The notes under the pieces were generated by a model that saw nothing but the letters and a program-made list of their open reading frames with translations, did not search any database and had not been told where the DNA came from. Both the position numbers and the translations under genes were made by a program. DNA of 64,000 bases from Tubulanus polymorphus (lineage: Eukaryota; Nemertea; Palaeonemertea; Tubulaniformes; Tubulanidae): positions 11,396,704 to 11,460,703 of the forward strand of contig NC_134036.1 in the NCBI RefSeq assembly GCF_964204645.1, written 5' to 3'. Positions 34,047 to 45,617 of the stretch are shown here, piece after piece; position 1 is the first letter of the stretch, and each line of letters begins with the position of its first letter.

Positions 34047-35090
34047 TAAGAAATTTCGTATAGTATTCAAGATTTCATTTGGTTTACGGTAACGGCCTTT
34101 GGTGATCTTCACCGTGGGGTCATGAATGAAGAAATACGGTAATAGAACTCTTGATAACATGTGCTGAGATGAAACTGCAACGTTTTGACTGTTGACTAAC
34201 AGCCATCATTAGGGGGAATGTAGACATTCCAGTGATTTGAGCTTTAAGTCAGATGGCAGTCACTGAAAATCCGAACATTGTTGTGGTTTAACTTTGATAA
34301 TTAAATGTCAACGTATAAAATTGTATTGCGGAATTTCTTCATTTATCGGATTAGTGTTCTATTCGACTACTTCGGGTCATGTAGTCGTTTAGATAGAAAA
34401 TTATTACTTGTCGCCACGGAAGGTATATACAACCGTGTCAGTCGCTGGGAGAGATTCTCTGTATATCGGAATCTTAAATCGACACCTTTGTTGGTCCTAG
34501 CCTGCATTCACTTCCAATCTAACGAATTGGTAACGTTATTCTTACCATGAATGCCTTTTTGTCGTAGAATATGGTGCCACTGATATAAAAGTAGTTTTTA
34601 TTCTACGATAATTTGAGAAAATGAGTTATATTGGAAAAAAACTGATAAAGTACCTTAAAATTCAGCGATTCATTGGCATTTTATTTCATTGGCATCTTCA
34701 AATAGAGTTTTGAGGTGCTAAGTTTATTACTATTAAGAGGTCATTATTTTTAGTTCGTGGTCATTGCAGTTTGTTTATTCGTTCATCAATCACTGTCTAG
34801 TTAGCCAGTGTAATTCACCTGTTGACTGATAGCTGCTGCTGGGCTTTTGATAACCTATACAAACAATTTACTCAACGAAGTAGGAAAGCGTGTGAAACTG
34901 AAATTTCAGCCTTGCATCCTTTAACTTAGACCAGAAGAGGTTTTTTTAAATCAAATTGGAATAACTGATTTCAAAATTGCGTGAACATCTCAACTGAATT
35001 CATTATTTTTTTTAGTACAAATTAATTTTATTAAACAAGTCAATGGTATACAAAATGAATACATGCTAAGGTCCAGAGGACATTACAAGC
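34047..35090. other. Non-coding, nothing recognised
   Basis: An 81-codon + ORF (34305-34550) shows no recognisable domain. The rest is AT rich. Confidence 0.4.
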
Positions 35091-35159
35091 AATTACAATT
35101 ATTATCGAAATTACAGTGACATTTGACGGTGATCAAAAATTAATAAATGCACGTAAACT

Positions 35160-35312
35160 AATAATTACACTTAAGGATGATAATATTAATAGCAATGAGT
35201 TGTAACAGTAAAAGTAATAATAATGATAAATGATAACGTAAAATAATAATAAATAATGGTAAATGATAATGATAATGATAATGATAATAATGATAATGAT
35301 GATTATCATCAT
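35160..35312. repeat. GATAAT/AATGAT microsatellite tract
   Basis: Irregular TAATAA/GATAAT repeats immediately downstream (minus strand) of the LINE C-terminal ORF, as expected for a LINE 3' tail that seeded a microsatellite. Confidence 0.7.
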
Positions 35313-35821
35313 CAGTTTGAGATTCTTTGGTTTCTTGAAATGAATTTTGCGACAAGACAGATTACTGTTGAGTTTAAATCATAGTTATAAATGGAATTTC
35401 CAAAAAGTAAGAATTCACATTTATTCAACATATTTAATCTATTGAAATACGGAAGTAGTTGTAGGGAATCAAGCGAAATGAGGAGGTTAACAAAGTCATG
35501 TTGGAGGGAAGGTTCTCGACACTGAAGAAGGAAATGTATTGTCGATTGGATTTGGTTGCAGTAGGGACAGTCAGGTTCACTTACATCAACGAAATTATGA
35601 GAATAGAAATGAGATCTCAGGAAGAGGTCTACACGCAGACGATTTAGGCAGATTTCTTCATTTCGATTGAGGTTTTTTATTATGGTTGAACTAAGAACAC
35701 TGGAGTCGTATTTATTAAAGCAGGTTCTAGATTTGAAAAGGGAAAATGAATCGCAGTTTTGAAGCTCAGGTGTAACATTATTCCATTGTTCCATAAGTTG
35801 AACAATGGGTGATCGCCTCAT
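35312..35821 (-). pseudogene. LINE ORF2 C-terminal fragment
   Basis: The open minus frame encodes 169 residues. It shows the conserved tail of non-LTR polyproteins: LNRLRVDLFLRSHFYSHNF around the middle, then CPYCN-x-HFLLQC, a CxxC...H...C arrangement. Upstream in frame, RPFRIPASYSSF precedes MRRSPIVQLMEQWN, matching the usual 'arrangement before WN' region, but a TAG stops it slightly further upstream. RT and endonuclease are absent, so this is a 5'-truncated copy on the minus strand with a simple-repeat tail at 35160-35312. Confidence 0.7.
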
Positions 35822-35956
35822 AAATGAAGAATAAGATGCTGGGATTCTAAAAGGTCGTCTCTGTTTCTAAGGGCACGAGGTCGGTTGCTGGCCACGTTAT
35901 GGAAATTTATGAAAATTTAATTTACAGGACAAACCGGTTTTTTACTTTAAACATAT

Positions 35957-38221
35957 TGTGGCGAAAATTGTCAATATCTGGGGTGGGTTTGACCACAAAA
36001 TGTCGGTCTTTGGTGAAATTATATTATGTATTTCGGAATGGCCTTAAGCCGTTCTTTTCTCATTGTTTCTTTTTAGATGTACGTATTCCGGGACGGGGCT
36101 GGGTGTTCTGCGGCGATGTTTCGGGATCTTTTCGGCTCAATTTCAATCTGACAGATTTTTGGCAGTCCTGTCAGATTCCAATTTCACGACCTGGGCAGGC
36201 CCCCGCGGTGTTGGCCACGCCACATCGCGGTGACATTAGCGATTTTTCGGCGCCTGTCCAGGCCATTCTTTTATCCTCCACCTACCTATTAGTGTGTGTT
36301 CTCCTTTTTATATTCGAGACCCAACTTCTTTGATTTTGGGCCGTTTTGGTTCCGTCTCGTCGCCGGAGAATTCTCCAGCCCTGCTCGTGTTTACGCTCGT
36401 TTTTACGACGCCGTTCGCTGGCGCCGCCTCACTTCCGTGTGAGCGTTTTCGCGGTGGTGCGGTTAACTCGGTTGCGGTTAACTGCGGTTTATTTTTAGTA
36501 AATATCTCCGTATCGGTCTTATAGTCGTCATTTTTCGCGTTAATCTTAAAATATTATATAACTTAATTCTATTTCTCTCGTACGAAGTCTTTATTTAGGG
36601 TTAATCATTCGTCACGGTCGAATGATTTCGCGTGCTCTACTTTGTCCGCGGATCGTATCACTGCTCGTCACGCTTGACCAATCACCGCGTGCGTTGACCG
36701 CATTAAAACTATAAATTTGGCGCAATCGCGCTCATTGGCAACTTGGCTCTGGCAGAGCCACATTAGAAACTCTTCTTGCTGCCTCTTCACCGTTTTACGA
36801 ATCGGACGCTGTAAATCGTACAGATCATGTAAGAAGACAATTTTACTCTCTAATTAAGACACGGGCCTCCGGGTCGTCTGACCCCGGGATCGCTGCAGTG
36901 GTTTTTGACATCCCTCCCTCAGTGAGTCCCGAGTGCCGACGCACCCGGGGGTCGTGTAGTCGTCGGCCATGGGCTGCCGATAAACTCGTCACTTACAATC
37001 CTGTAAATATTGTAAATTCTCCGTCAGTTCATCGTCTGTTTAAATTCAATCCTCCGACGATGCCAACTTAACGCTCGTCGTTAACTATTTGACGCTCCGT
37101 CGTATAATTCTTATCGTTGATTAACGACCACGCTCGTCGTTAACTATTTGACGCTCCGTCGTATAATTCTTATCGTTGATTGAAGACAACGCTCGTCGTT
37201 AACTATTTGACGCTCCGTCGTATAATTCTTATCGTTGATTAACGACAACGCTCGTCGTTAACTACTTGACGCTCCGTCGTTAACATCTTAATCGTTGATT
37301 AGCTTCGACGCTCGTTTACTGAGACCTAAGTTATATTAGATACATACCGGAGTCTGCCGCGCCACCGCTTCTATTTGACGTTCGGTCGTCTCCTTTGTAT
37401 GCTACCGTACATTGACTGTACCAAGGCTTTGCAAGCCATGAAGGGCACATTCTTTTTATATATCGAAATGTAAATAATCAAGGTGTTTTGCGTGTGGACA
37501 TGATGTCCCCTTGGCATCAAGAACGATGAACTTTGTATTATAAGAAAATATATATATTTAATAATTCGTACTACATTCCAATCAAACTTCGAATCTTGCG
37601 TTTATTTGATTCGCCGGCACTGGAAGGAAGGACGAGGATTTCTGTTTGTTTTCCTGCTGCATCGAACCCATTTAGTTCTGCGTGAGGATCGTTCCCCTAT
37701 TGACCGTCGCTACGGACAACACTTATGCATACGACTAGTTTGACAGATCTGGCATGAGTCGCAATTAGCTCCTGAGATGACGGGGGACAGCTATGTGCGA
37801 GAGGGCACTTGGAATGGGGGTAGCCATATCCGCCGAGTAATCAACACTGCGAGTTTCGTCCGAGGAAAGCCCCTAAAGCGGATTACTCTGAGGAGAGCGG
37901 GTTGGGGGGTCTGTATTGGCCACACAGATTAAGGCTACGTGGAGTAGGGAGGCGACTGTTTGGAGGAGAGCGTACTGCTTAAGCGCCCTTTTTAGCGACA
38001 TTTTTCAATAGAGGAACAGATTCTACATATTTTATATCATTTACTTTCCTGGGGAAGACAAGAGTCTCCTTGCCGTATTCACTACCCGAGTGCGGTCGAC
38101 CCAGGCGGACCCGTGTAGCGAGCGCCCCGGCACAGCAGAGTGACTACGACTACGCTACCTATGGACAACAGCAGTCACTACCTGAATTACTATTTTATAT
38201 GTTTACACTACAACCGCTACA
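35957..38221 (+). mobile_element. Copy 2 of the long TG...CA element (solo-LTR-like), 2265 bp
   Basis: Left end TGTGGCGAAAATTGTCAATA and right end CTACAACCGCTACA match copy 3 (52332-55481, reversed). TGTGGCG/CGCTACA form a short imperfect terminal inverted repeat of TG...CA type. A TATAAATTTGGC box occurs near 36711. The 59-bp array is short here (about 37060-37320), and a ~270-bp piece present in copy 3 before the array is missing. No gag or pol. ORFs at 35899-36524 lie inside the repeat and recur in copy 3, so they are element sequence, not host genes. Flanks (ACATAT / CATCGT) give no exact TSD. Confidence 0.75.
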
Positions 38222-39711
38222 CATCGTTGCCAAAAGTTTGTGTAGGTTTTGGCTCGGGTCACTAGTGTCCCTATGGTTATTACTGTCACCAGTCTTCGTA
38301 AAAAAGATTTAAAGCCAATTTGAAAAACCATATGCTATGTAACACTTGTCTCGCAAAATCAACATCGGGCGTGAGTTTTGTAGTCTAGTATTAACTTTAA
38401 CCCGGGAACTTACTCAATTCATTTTCGATTGAACATCCCCCACCCCCCCAAAAAAAAAACGTGCATCTCAACCGCACGGCTCCACGCCGCGACTAAACAA
38501 CCTCGCCAGAACGGAGAGTCCAGAGACGTACGGATGACCACGTGATCGATAAAAGAGTGCGAGTTAAACGGACGTAATCGAGAGTCGGCCCGCCCCGGTA
38601 GGTGAACGATCCGGTCTTGACGCGCGCAACGAAGATCATTACATATATTTATATATTTATACATCCTAGAGTGCTTAGAACACAATTCCCCGGCCAGTGT
38701 ATAGAAAGACACGCGTGTGGTAGGTTTTCACTGTTTGTTTTTTTTAATGATTACTTTTACTGTCTGACGTTGGCGTCGTACATTCATTCTACAGTGCTTG
38801 AAGATGCACTACAGACACGCGTGGATTGGAAATAGCAAATTCGAACCCACGGTGAGTCGCTTCATCTTTGATATACGGTAATGGTTGAAACGCCGAGGTG
38901 TTACAATAATTGTAAACGAAAATCCCACGCGCATAGAGAAGAGAGAATCGAAATCGACTTATTTTCGACGATTATAGTAACCTTCAGGAATATTATTAGT
39001 ATTCTGAAGATAATATCAAATGTTATATTATTACAAGAAAATTACGATTATTGTAGATAATGGTTAAAAACAATGGAGAGTATAATGAAATGGGTGATTT
39101 TCAGTGAAATGATTTGATAAGATTAAGGTGGTCGATTTTGGCTAAATTGAAAGAAGTTGGTTCCCCGATCGCCGATTTTCTACTTCGATTTAGAACAGAA
39201 AATATGCAAAATTCGACAGTTCTGCACCCAACCGTAATCGATTCCCTCCTGTCGCTCCCGCCAGGTTGTGGTGAGTTTGTAATGGACACTAAATTAATGC
39301 GAATCAAATCTTGTCTACATCGATCACATAGAGAATATGGACAATCTTTATCATGAGATCAACACAAAACATACGCTCTGTACAAATAATCATGGCAAAA
39401 GAAAATGATATATTCGTCATCAAAAAAAGTTATATATTTCTGCAGACCGTATTGCACGGATATGGCTTAATTTTGCTTGACCAGAATCAGCTATCATAAT
39501 CGGGATTTCGTGGGAACGTTCTTTATTTTCTAATTTCGCCCAAATCTACCACCGTAATCAAAGTTGTATATGGTTACGGGGCAAATTGTCCACATTTATT
39601 TACCAACCCCTTTCGTTGGGGAGTAAAATCAATATATTTTTCAAGATTGGGTGATTTTTCAAACATCGGTGTTTCGGCATTTCAACGAATGTTTCTCGGT
39701 TTTCTTTTTCT
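38222..39711. other. Mostly non-coding; possible upstream lectin exon
   Basis: At about 38790-38854 an acceptor (CTACAG), an open stretch reading KMHYRHAWIGNSKFEP and a donor (GTGAGT) could form a small exon of the lectin gene downstream. The AWIG string resembles a C-type lectin strand, but it is too short to confirm. Otherwise nothing recognised. Confidence 0.3.
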
Positions 39712-39840
39712 TTTCTTAAAATAGGGAATTTCCCTGTTATTTATTTGGCTGTTAAATTTCGTTTTATTTTTTTTGATAGAGTGTCCCATACCGACCCACC
39801 ACACCTGCTGGGAGGGCAACAGGGGGTTTGATTTTGAAAT
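39712..39840 (+). repeat. Dispersed repeat shared with 19737-19865
   Basis: Same ordered words as at 19737-19865, same orientation. It lies in the intron directly before the lectin exon. Confidence 0.75.
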
Positions 39841-39927
39841 GTTTCTCGGTTTTATCCGTAGGGTATTGTGGGTATATGATATCATGGGATCATTTACAAA
39901 ATTGTTAATTCGATATGTTAATTGCAG

Positions 39928-40098
39928 AATTACACGAACTGGTACGAAGGAGAACCAAACAACACGCCCGTGCCTGAAGACTGCATTGAAATCTTTGCCC
40001 GCAATGGTTGGTGGAATGATTTTACATGCAGCTTCCAAAACATTGCTGTCTGCTCGAAGCCGTGCATAAGGCGATGCAGTAACAATAACGCTCTTTGA
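39928..40098 (+). CDS. C-type lectin domain, last exon
   Basis: After the acceptor TTAATTGCAG the exon reads NYTNWYEGEPNN, then EDCIEIF, NGWWNDFTC, IAVCSKP and a Cys-rich tail to TGA at 40096-40098. This is the C-terminal half of a C-type lectin-like domain: the EPN triplet and WND motif are the calcium/sugar-binding residues associated with mannose-type specificity, and the Cys pair (EDC, FTC ... VC) matches the conserved disulphides. The 57-codon exon has phase 0 at its start. The upstream exons with the WIGL motif and signal peptide were not convincingly found. In invertebrates such genes commonly act in immunity or mucus; here that is inference. Confidence 0.75.
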   Translation, partial: NYTNWYEGEPNNTPVPEDCIEIFARNGWWNDFTCSFQNIAVCSKPCIRRCSNNNAL

Positions 40099-40245
40099 GG
40101 GTTGGGGCGAATTTTTGAGAAGGACAACGTATTTCGACTTATATTTTGCGCTACAATTTTTCGATAATTATCGTCGAGCGTACGTGGACAGTTTCAATTT
40201 ACAGGTCTAGCCCGTTAGAGAAATCTCAAATCTTCAAATAATCCC

Positions 40246-41328
40246 GTTATAATAACGCTTATACCTATAAATTCTATCATTTCTTCACCTCCTAATTCAT
40301 CTTTGAATTTACCAGGCACCTTTTTATTATCATTGTTAAACCATTCATGATCTTTAGGATAATTACTAAAATCAAAATGATGTTTTAATGTTTTTAAATC
40401 ATCTGTTATGTTATTAGTTTTTATCTTTAATATGTAAGAATCTGTATCAAAATATAAGATTTCTATATGCTTTTCTCCAAAATGAGGTTGTAATACGTTA
40501 TAATGGAATTCATACATTAATAACTTTGATATTTCTAAAACTGTAGCTCCAACATAAATTGGTTTATTAAATTTCATAGATGTTCTCATTTTAACTGCAG
40601 CTAAATTTTCATCAAATATTCTGTTACCTATGAACTTAGGATATGTTTGTAAATGACTAATTCTTTTACCATTACTAACTAACTCAATATCATTTCTATT
40701 TCTAATATTTTCACGTCGTACCACAGAATGCATTATTCCTTAGTTTCAAGAAATCTTTTTCAAAATCAGTTTTAGCTTTAGTTCTCTGTTTGGTGTTAAA
40801 ATCTATATATTTTTCTATCCATTTAGATTGACTAAATGAAATATATCTATGTACTTTTTTAGAACCATTCCTTGATTCAAATAAAACTTCAACATTCTAT
40901 AATGCACTACATAATTATATTTATCTTCCTGAGTTACCATTAACTTTTCTGTATGAATATGATTTTCGGGTTTAATTCTTTTTTGATAATTTGATAATTC
41001 ATTATGTGTCACAGTTTAATGTTCGGGACAGTAAGCTAGATTTCTAGATTTAAATTTTTTATCTTCAGGATATTCCAAGTCTACTACAAAGACGTAACCA
41101 GTCTCTGAATCATCTGCAATATCTAGAATTCTTTTCTTCCAATCAAATTTATCATTATTTTCATGTTGTAAAACTTCACTTATTTCAAATACTCCATAAG
41201 GTTGTGGTTCCATCATTGCCCAACCATATAGATTATTTGCATCTATATATAATAACTTATATCCATAGTTATCATTTACATTGAAATATCTATCCCCTAA
41301 TACACCTGAACCAAATAGAAAGCTAATG
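40246..41328 (-). pseudogene. Protein-primed-type DNA polymerase B (Polinton-like), broken
   Basis: Minus-strand homology to the family-B polymerases carried by Polinton/Maverick-like elements. It starts near GVLGDRYF, then the motif-A region YIDANNLYGWAM, an ETGYVF-VDLEYP segment, HYRMLKFYLNQGM, SQSKWIEKYIDFNT, the motif-B-like KLRNNAFCGT, then FNKPIYVGATVLEISKL and the motif-C YFDTDSYIL, ending around EFIGI. It is disabled by an in-frame TAA at 41016-41018 and by frame changes near 40860 and 40715. The exonuclease domain is missing. The copy is AT rich compared with neighbours. Its 5' side is cut at about 41328 by sequence leading into a LINE on the other strand. Capsid-like remnants of similar style lie at 48.7-49.85 kb. 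Confidence 0.75.
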
Positions 41329-41457
41329 CAGTCTGAATTAGTTAGGGAAACTGGTAAAGTCGTGACCCTGTGCGACATACACAATATTGGTGTAAAAAAC
41401 AGGACATGTGGAAGAGATTTCGATAGTCCCCTTGCAGAGATAAGTAAAGAGACTGGT
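41329..41457 (+). other. Unassigned filler between polymerase B and LINE
   Basis: About 130 bp in frame with the LINE but without LINE homology I recognise. It reads RETGKVV...KETGK, with GTGTAAAAAACAGGACATGT in the middle. It could be an older host or element exon fragment. Confidence 0.3.
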
Positions 41458-42219
41458 AAGTTGAATGCACCCAAGACGGACATGATTAACATCGTTTCTT
41501 TGCAGCATCGTGCAGGGACAATTCCTGGTAGTCATGTTGGTGATACCTTCATTGAGGCGTCGGACTGTGTTCGTGACCTTGGTGTCATTCTGGACAAGAA
41601 CATGAACATGCAGCTTCATATTAAATCACTTTGTAAGGCATCATATGCAAAGCTTTACAGCATAAGTCGCATTAGTCGTTTTCTTGATCGTGCGAGTCTT
41701 GAACGTCTAGTCCATGCATTTGTGACATCCTGCATTGACTGCAACAACGGTTTGGTGTATGGACTACTACAATTGCACCACTTCAGCGCGTACAGAACTC
41801 GGCTGCACGTATCATTCTCCGCAAGCGAAAATATGACCATGTTACTCCGCTGCTGATCGAATTGCATTGGCTGCCTGTAGCAGGCCGTATTGAATATAAA
41901 GTTATCTTGTATGTGTTTAAATGTGTTAACGGCTTAGCACCAGCATGATTGTCTGACCTGTTGGAAAGTCATTCTGCTGTTCGTGTAACCAGGTCAACTG
42001 ACTTAGCTTCTCTTCGAACTAAACGAACCAAAACATCCTATGGGGATAGAAGTTTTTCTGTGTGTGGACCTAAACTTTGGAATTCCCTACCATTTGATAT
42101 AAAAAACGCTGCTTCGTTGGACACATTTAAATCATCAGTTAAGACATGGCTATTCAAGAAGCACGTTTTGGAGAACCAAGCGCTTTGAGCTCTTGGATGG
42201 AAAAGCGCTATACAAGAAC

Positions 42220-42253
<34 letters not shown>
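41458..42253 (+). pseudogene. CR1/L2-type LINE 3' end with (TTA)n tail
   Basis: The reading frame contains CVRDLGVILDKNMNMQLHI, then KLYSISRISRFLDRASLERLVHAFVTSCIDCNNGL, the RT thumb and C-terminal region of CR1/L2 LINEs. After a frame change near 41855 it continues LIELHWLPVAGRIEYKVIL and, after an in-frame stop, YGDRSFSVCGPKLWNSLP. Both are hallmark peptides of this clade. The 3' end GCGCTATACAAGAA followed by repeated TTA (42221-42253) is typical of L2-like tails. The catalytic palm and endonuclease are missing. Confidence 0.85.
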
Positions 42254-42584
42254 GTTAAAACTTTTAATTTCTAAATAGTCCTACAGTTTGGTATGAATAT
42301 TCCATTACGAAAATTGCAGTACATGATGCAAATTCTCATGATCTCATCGATTTCTTACATAGATAAACAATCAGCCAGCTGGCGGTTATCTTTGTAGCCA
42401 GTAAGCATGTTTTTGAGGGGTATGTCCAACGGCTTTCATCAATTTCCTTCATATTTGGAAAAAATTTGGTTAATAATATTCATATGATGAAGAAGGCTGG
42501 CTGGTGGCCATTTTTAGCCAACTTCCGATCCGTAAATATATATTAAGACAAGTTAAATTTATATTTGCCCACCTTTGATTTCAG
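42254..42584. other. Non-coding, interspersed-repeat fragment
   Basis: Contains CTGGTGGCCATTTTTAGCC-type words found in dispersed repeats. It ends in the polypyrimidine/acceptor TTTGATTTCAG that starts the next exon. Confidence 0.4.
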
Positions 42585-45420
42585 GTGCCACTGTTGAGAT
42601 TTTAGTCGACGACCAGAACAACATGCTTGGTATATTCTACCAATCAAAAGATATGCAGAAGATGTTTCAGTCATTCCCGGCATTACTGATGGTGGACGCG
42701 ACATACCGGTTTCACGACCCCAGCTTGCCACTCTATCTGCTACTTGTAGTCGATGGCAATGGTGAATCCGAGATAGTTGCCATTTGGTTTGTCGTACGTG
42801 AATATCCTGATATTTTGTCTAAAATGGTACAGTTTTTCAAAAAGCACAACCCCAATTACGAGAGTGTGCAAGTGCTCATGAGTGACAAAGACATGAATGA
42901 GCGAGATGTTTTCCGTGAGGAATTGCCACAGATTGAACTCATGTTTTGTCTATTCCATGTGGTGCGCAGGTTCCGGAGAGAATTTTCTATGGAGAAGATG
43001 GGGTTCTCTTCGGCGCAGCGTACAGTTATTCTCGAAATTCTATCGAAATTGGCATTAGCGAAAAGTGAGGAAGAATATGATCACAACTACAATTCGTTGT
43101 GTGATTTTGGAATCAGGACTGTAAATGACTATTACAATGTCAACTGGCACCCCATACGCAGCGAATGGGTGGAATTCCACAAGAATCAGTATTTGAATTA
43201 TATAAACCGTACAAATAACCGCTTAGAAACCATCAACCAAAAGCTTAAGTCGGTAATTACCAAAGGTTCAAGTATGGTTATGTTTTGGCGGGATTTGATG
43301 CACTGTCTGAGCACCCTTAAAATAGAACGTGACCATCGTGCTGTTGCTATTGAAACCAAGGTCACGGTTAGAAGCTACACATCAGATAGTGTTCTGGCAA
43401 AGTATGAAGATCTCCTCACTCCGTATGCGTTTGGATATTTGAAGAAACAGATAGAATTGGCCAGTGATGAAAATATACGGTTGCCACTGATGATGACACA
43501 GTTTACAAGTTATATTATAAATCTGGGCATGAAACCAAAGGAGTTACAATCAGTACCTGTTCGTGTAGTTTTTACTGTAGTATGTCACTGCCTTGTAGGC
43601 ATATTTTAGCCTGTCGTTCTTACGTTAAAGGCCGACTTCAAGTATAAAAGGCTCATCATCTGTCAGACATGGCAGTATCTGTGAACCCATGGAGCAGTCA
43701 AGAGCTCCGCCGTTGAAACTGGATTTCCCTAATATCTCTGTCAGTTAACCGATTTGGACCCTCCTTTTTGTCAGGGATATGTGTAAACATGTAATATAGT
43801 CATATCTATGGCTTAAAATTTAGTTTAAGCCCTCCTTCATGCATAAATTAGCAATTAACTAAGTGCATTCTTCAAATTTTCAAATCTTTGAATGACAAGC
43901 TGGGAGGAGTTATTCACCTCACCACAGAGAGCACAGTGACCTGTAGTCATAAACCTATATAAACAAAACAGTTGCAGCTCTCTAGTGCGTAATTTTGGGG
44001 GTTAGAAAACTTGTAGTTGAAGTTGAAAGTTGTATCAACTGAAAGTTGTACCAAACTGAAAATTTATATATCATCTTAACTCCTCATCAGTAACAATGTG
44101 TGAAAATTTCATCAAAATCGGACAAAAATTGAATAAATTGAAAATACAGATTTTATGTTCAACTCCATTATTACTGGAGGAATTCTTACAAAAAAACATC
44201 TACAAAATCAATTACTATGACCAAAATGATATCAAACGTATACGAAAAAAGTTTTTTTTTATGTGTCACTGTGATACTGTGTGATACTGGTGTGAGCCAG
44301 CAAACACTATAAACAAACTACCGCTTGCTAGTTGCTAGTGGGATGTGGCCTGCACTGCAAATCTCAAGTACCAACCGGTGGGTTTTTGGACCTCCATTTG
44401 GGTCGGCCTTTAAGCTGAATGTGTTTGACGAAACTCTTTGTGCAATTCGATGGACTAAGAAGTTTTATCGGGAAAACCATAGGGTTTTCTTAACCCAAAG
44501 AACAACAACTGTGCAACAGGCAAATGTTGTATGTCATACTAGTACTCAACGCAGAGTGATGTCCCAGCACGAGAAATACAGCAAAATTTCAAGTGTGATG
44601 CATAGTATTGCTGGGGTCATAACAGATATGGGAATGCGTGATTTTCATCAAGCACACAGACTTATGAAGGAAATCGAAGGCCACCTGTTAAATGGTAGAA
44701 GATTTTCTGTCACTCTGATGACTGAAGAGGGTAAGGCATTTGAGGGATTTGTCTCATTCGTGGACAGGCGGTTTTTATTTCATAAAAAATGAAAAGAAAT
44801 AATTTTTCAGATGGATCAAGCGTTCATGAACATGAAGACATTGATTCTCCGGTTTCTGAAGATAACAATCCTGATAGAGATGCTTCTTCTGTAAGGGAAC
44901 CGGTATTTAAACAGTTGTTGAAAGGTAGCAGTCTTTTGATGTAAATATTTTTCAAGAACAAATAACCGTGTGCAGTGAGTGAATGAATAATTCAACTTTC
45001 TCCCATGAATCAATTAGGTATATTTACTATAGGTAAAATTGAATTTGTTTTGAGAAATACTCCTAGCCCATAGACTGTAGGATAGAGCTCTCACAAAAGA
45101 ATTCGAAATTAACTGCATGTGCGTGTTTGTGCCTTATTATGCTTATTCTTCCAAGTAACAAATAAATATTATTTCAGACCGGTCTCTTCGTTATTTTGGA
45201 GGAGGTGGGAAACAAAAAAATTCTTGCAAATTTGGCCGAGGTTGCAGAGACTAAACGTCACATTGGTAGAGAAATGCTTCGATATCGCACACCAGATGAG
45301 AAAATGTATCAAGTGTCGAAGCGCCATGTTGCCATTGTAGAAATGATGGGTGCAACCATAGAGGATTTTGTACCAGTAGTCTTGCGGCATGTGCCGGATC
45401 TAAAAGACTGCTATCCCTAA
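42585..45420 (+). CDS. ZSWIM/MULE-type transposase-derived gene, four 3' exons
   Basis: Exons with matching phases: 42585-43552, about 44414-44730, 44811-44890 and 45178-45420 (stop TAA). The first carries a MULE transposase domain of the kind in ZSWIM1/3-like proteins: VDATY with candidate first Asp, MSDKDM second Asp, CLFHVVRRFRRE, and TNNRLETINQKLK with the third acidic residue. The second exon reads VFDETLCAIRWTKKFYREN, which in this family follows the SWIM zinc finger. The next is acidic (HEHEDIDSP...). The last, starting TGLFVILEEVGN, is not recognised. No CxCxnCxH SWIM motif was found in the 860-bp intron, so that exon is missing, unread or lost. No stop or frameshift interrupts the four exons. 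The 5' exons lie outside the recognisable region. It could be an active-looking transposon gene or a domesticated one. Confidence 0.65.
43553..44413. other. Intron of the MULE-type gene with old repeat sequence
   Basis: Reads like a dispersed repeat (AATTTCATCAAAATCGGAC and CTGAAAGTTGTACCAAACTG words). A 62-codon ORF at 44096-44284 ends FFMCHCDTV but does not complete a SWIM motif. Confidence 0.4.
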
Positions 45421-45617
45421 TTTCCAATATAACATACTTCTATATAACAGAGAGTCCTAGACTCAGCAGTTTGGTAGACAACGGTCCATTCTAAGAGACT
45501 TGTGGGTAAAACCAGGACTAACTATACTGCAACGCCCCCTATATGTTATCCCGTAACGCGACTTTTTTGCATTTTTGGTCTTTGCGCACATTTTAGTTAC
45601 CAAAATTTTCTTTCAGT

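Noticed and set aside
35899-36524. ORFs of 144 and 76 codons, repeated at 54892-55470 on the other strand
   Set aside because: They lie inside the long TG...CA element copies and recur because the element does; no recognisable domain and no codon-level argument for selection.
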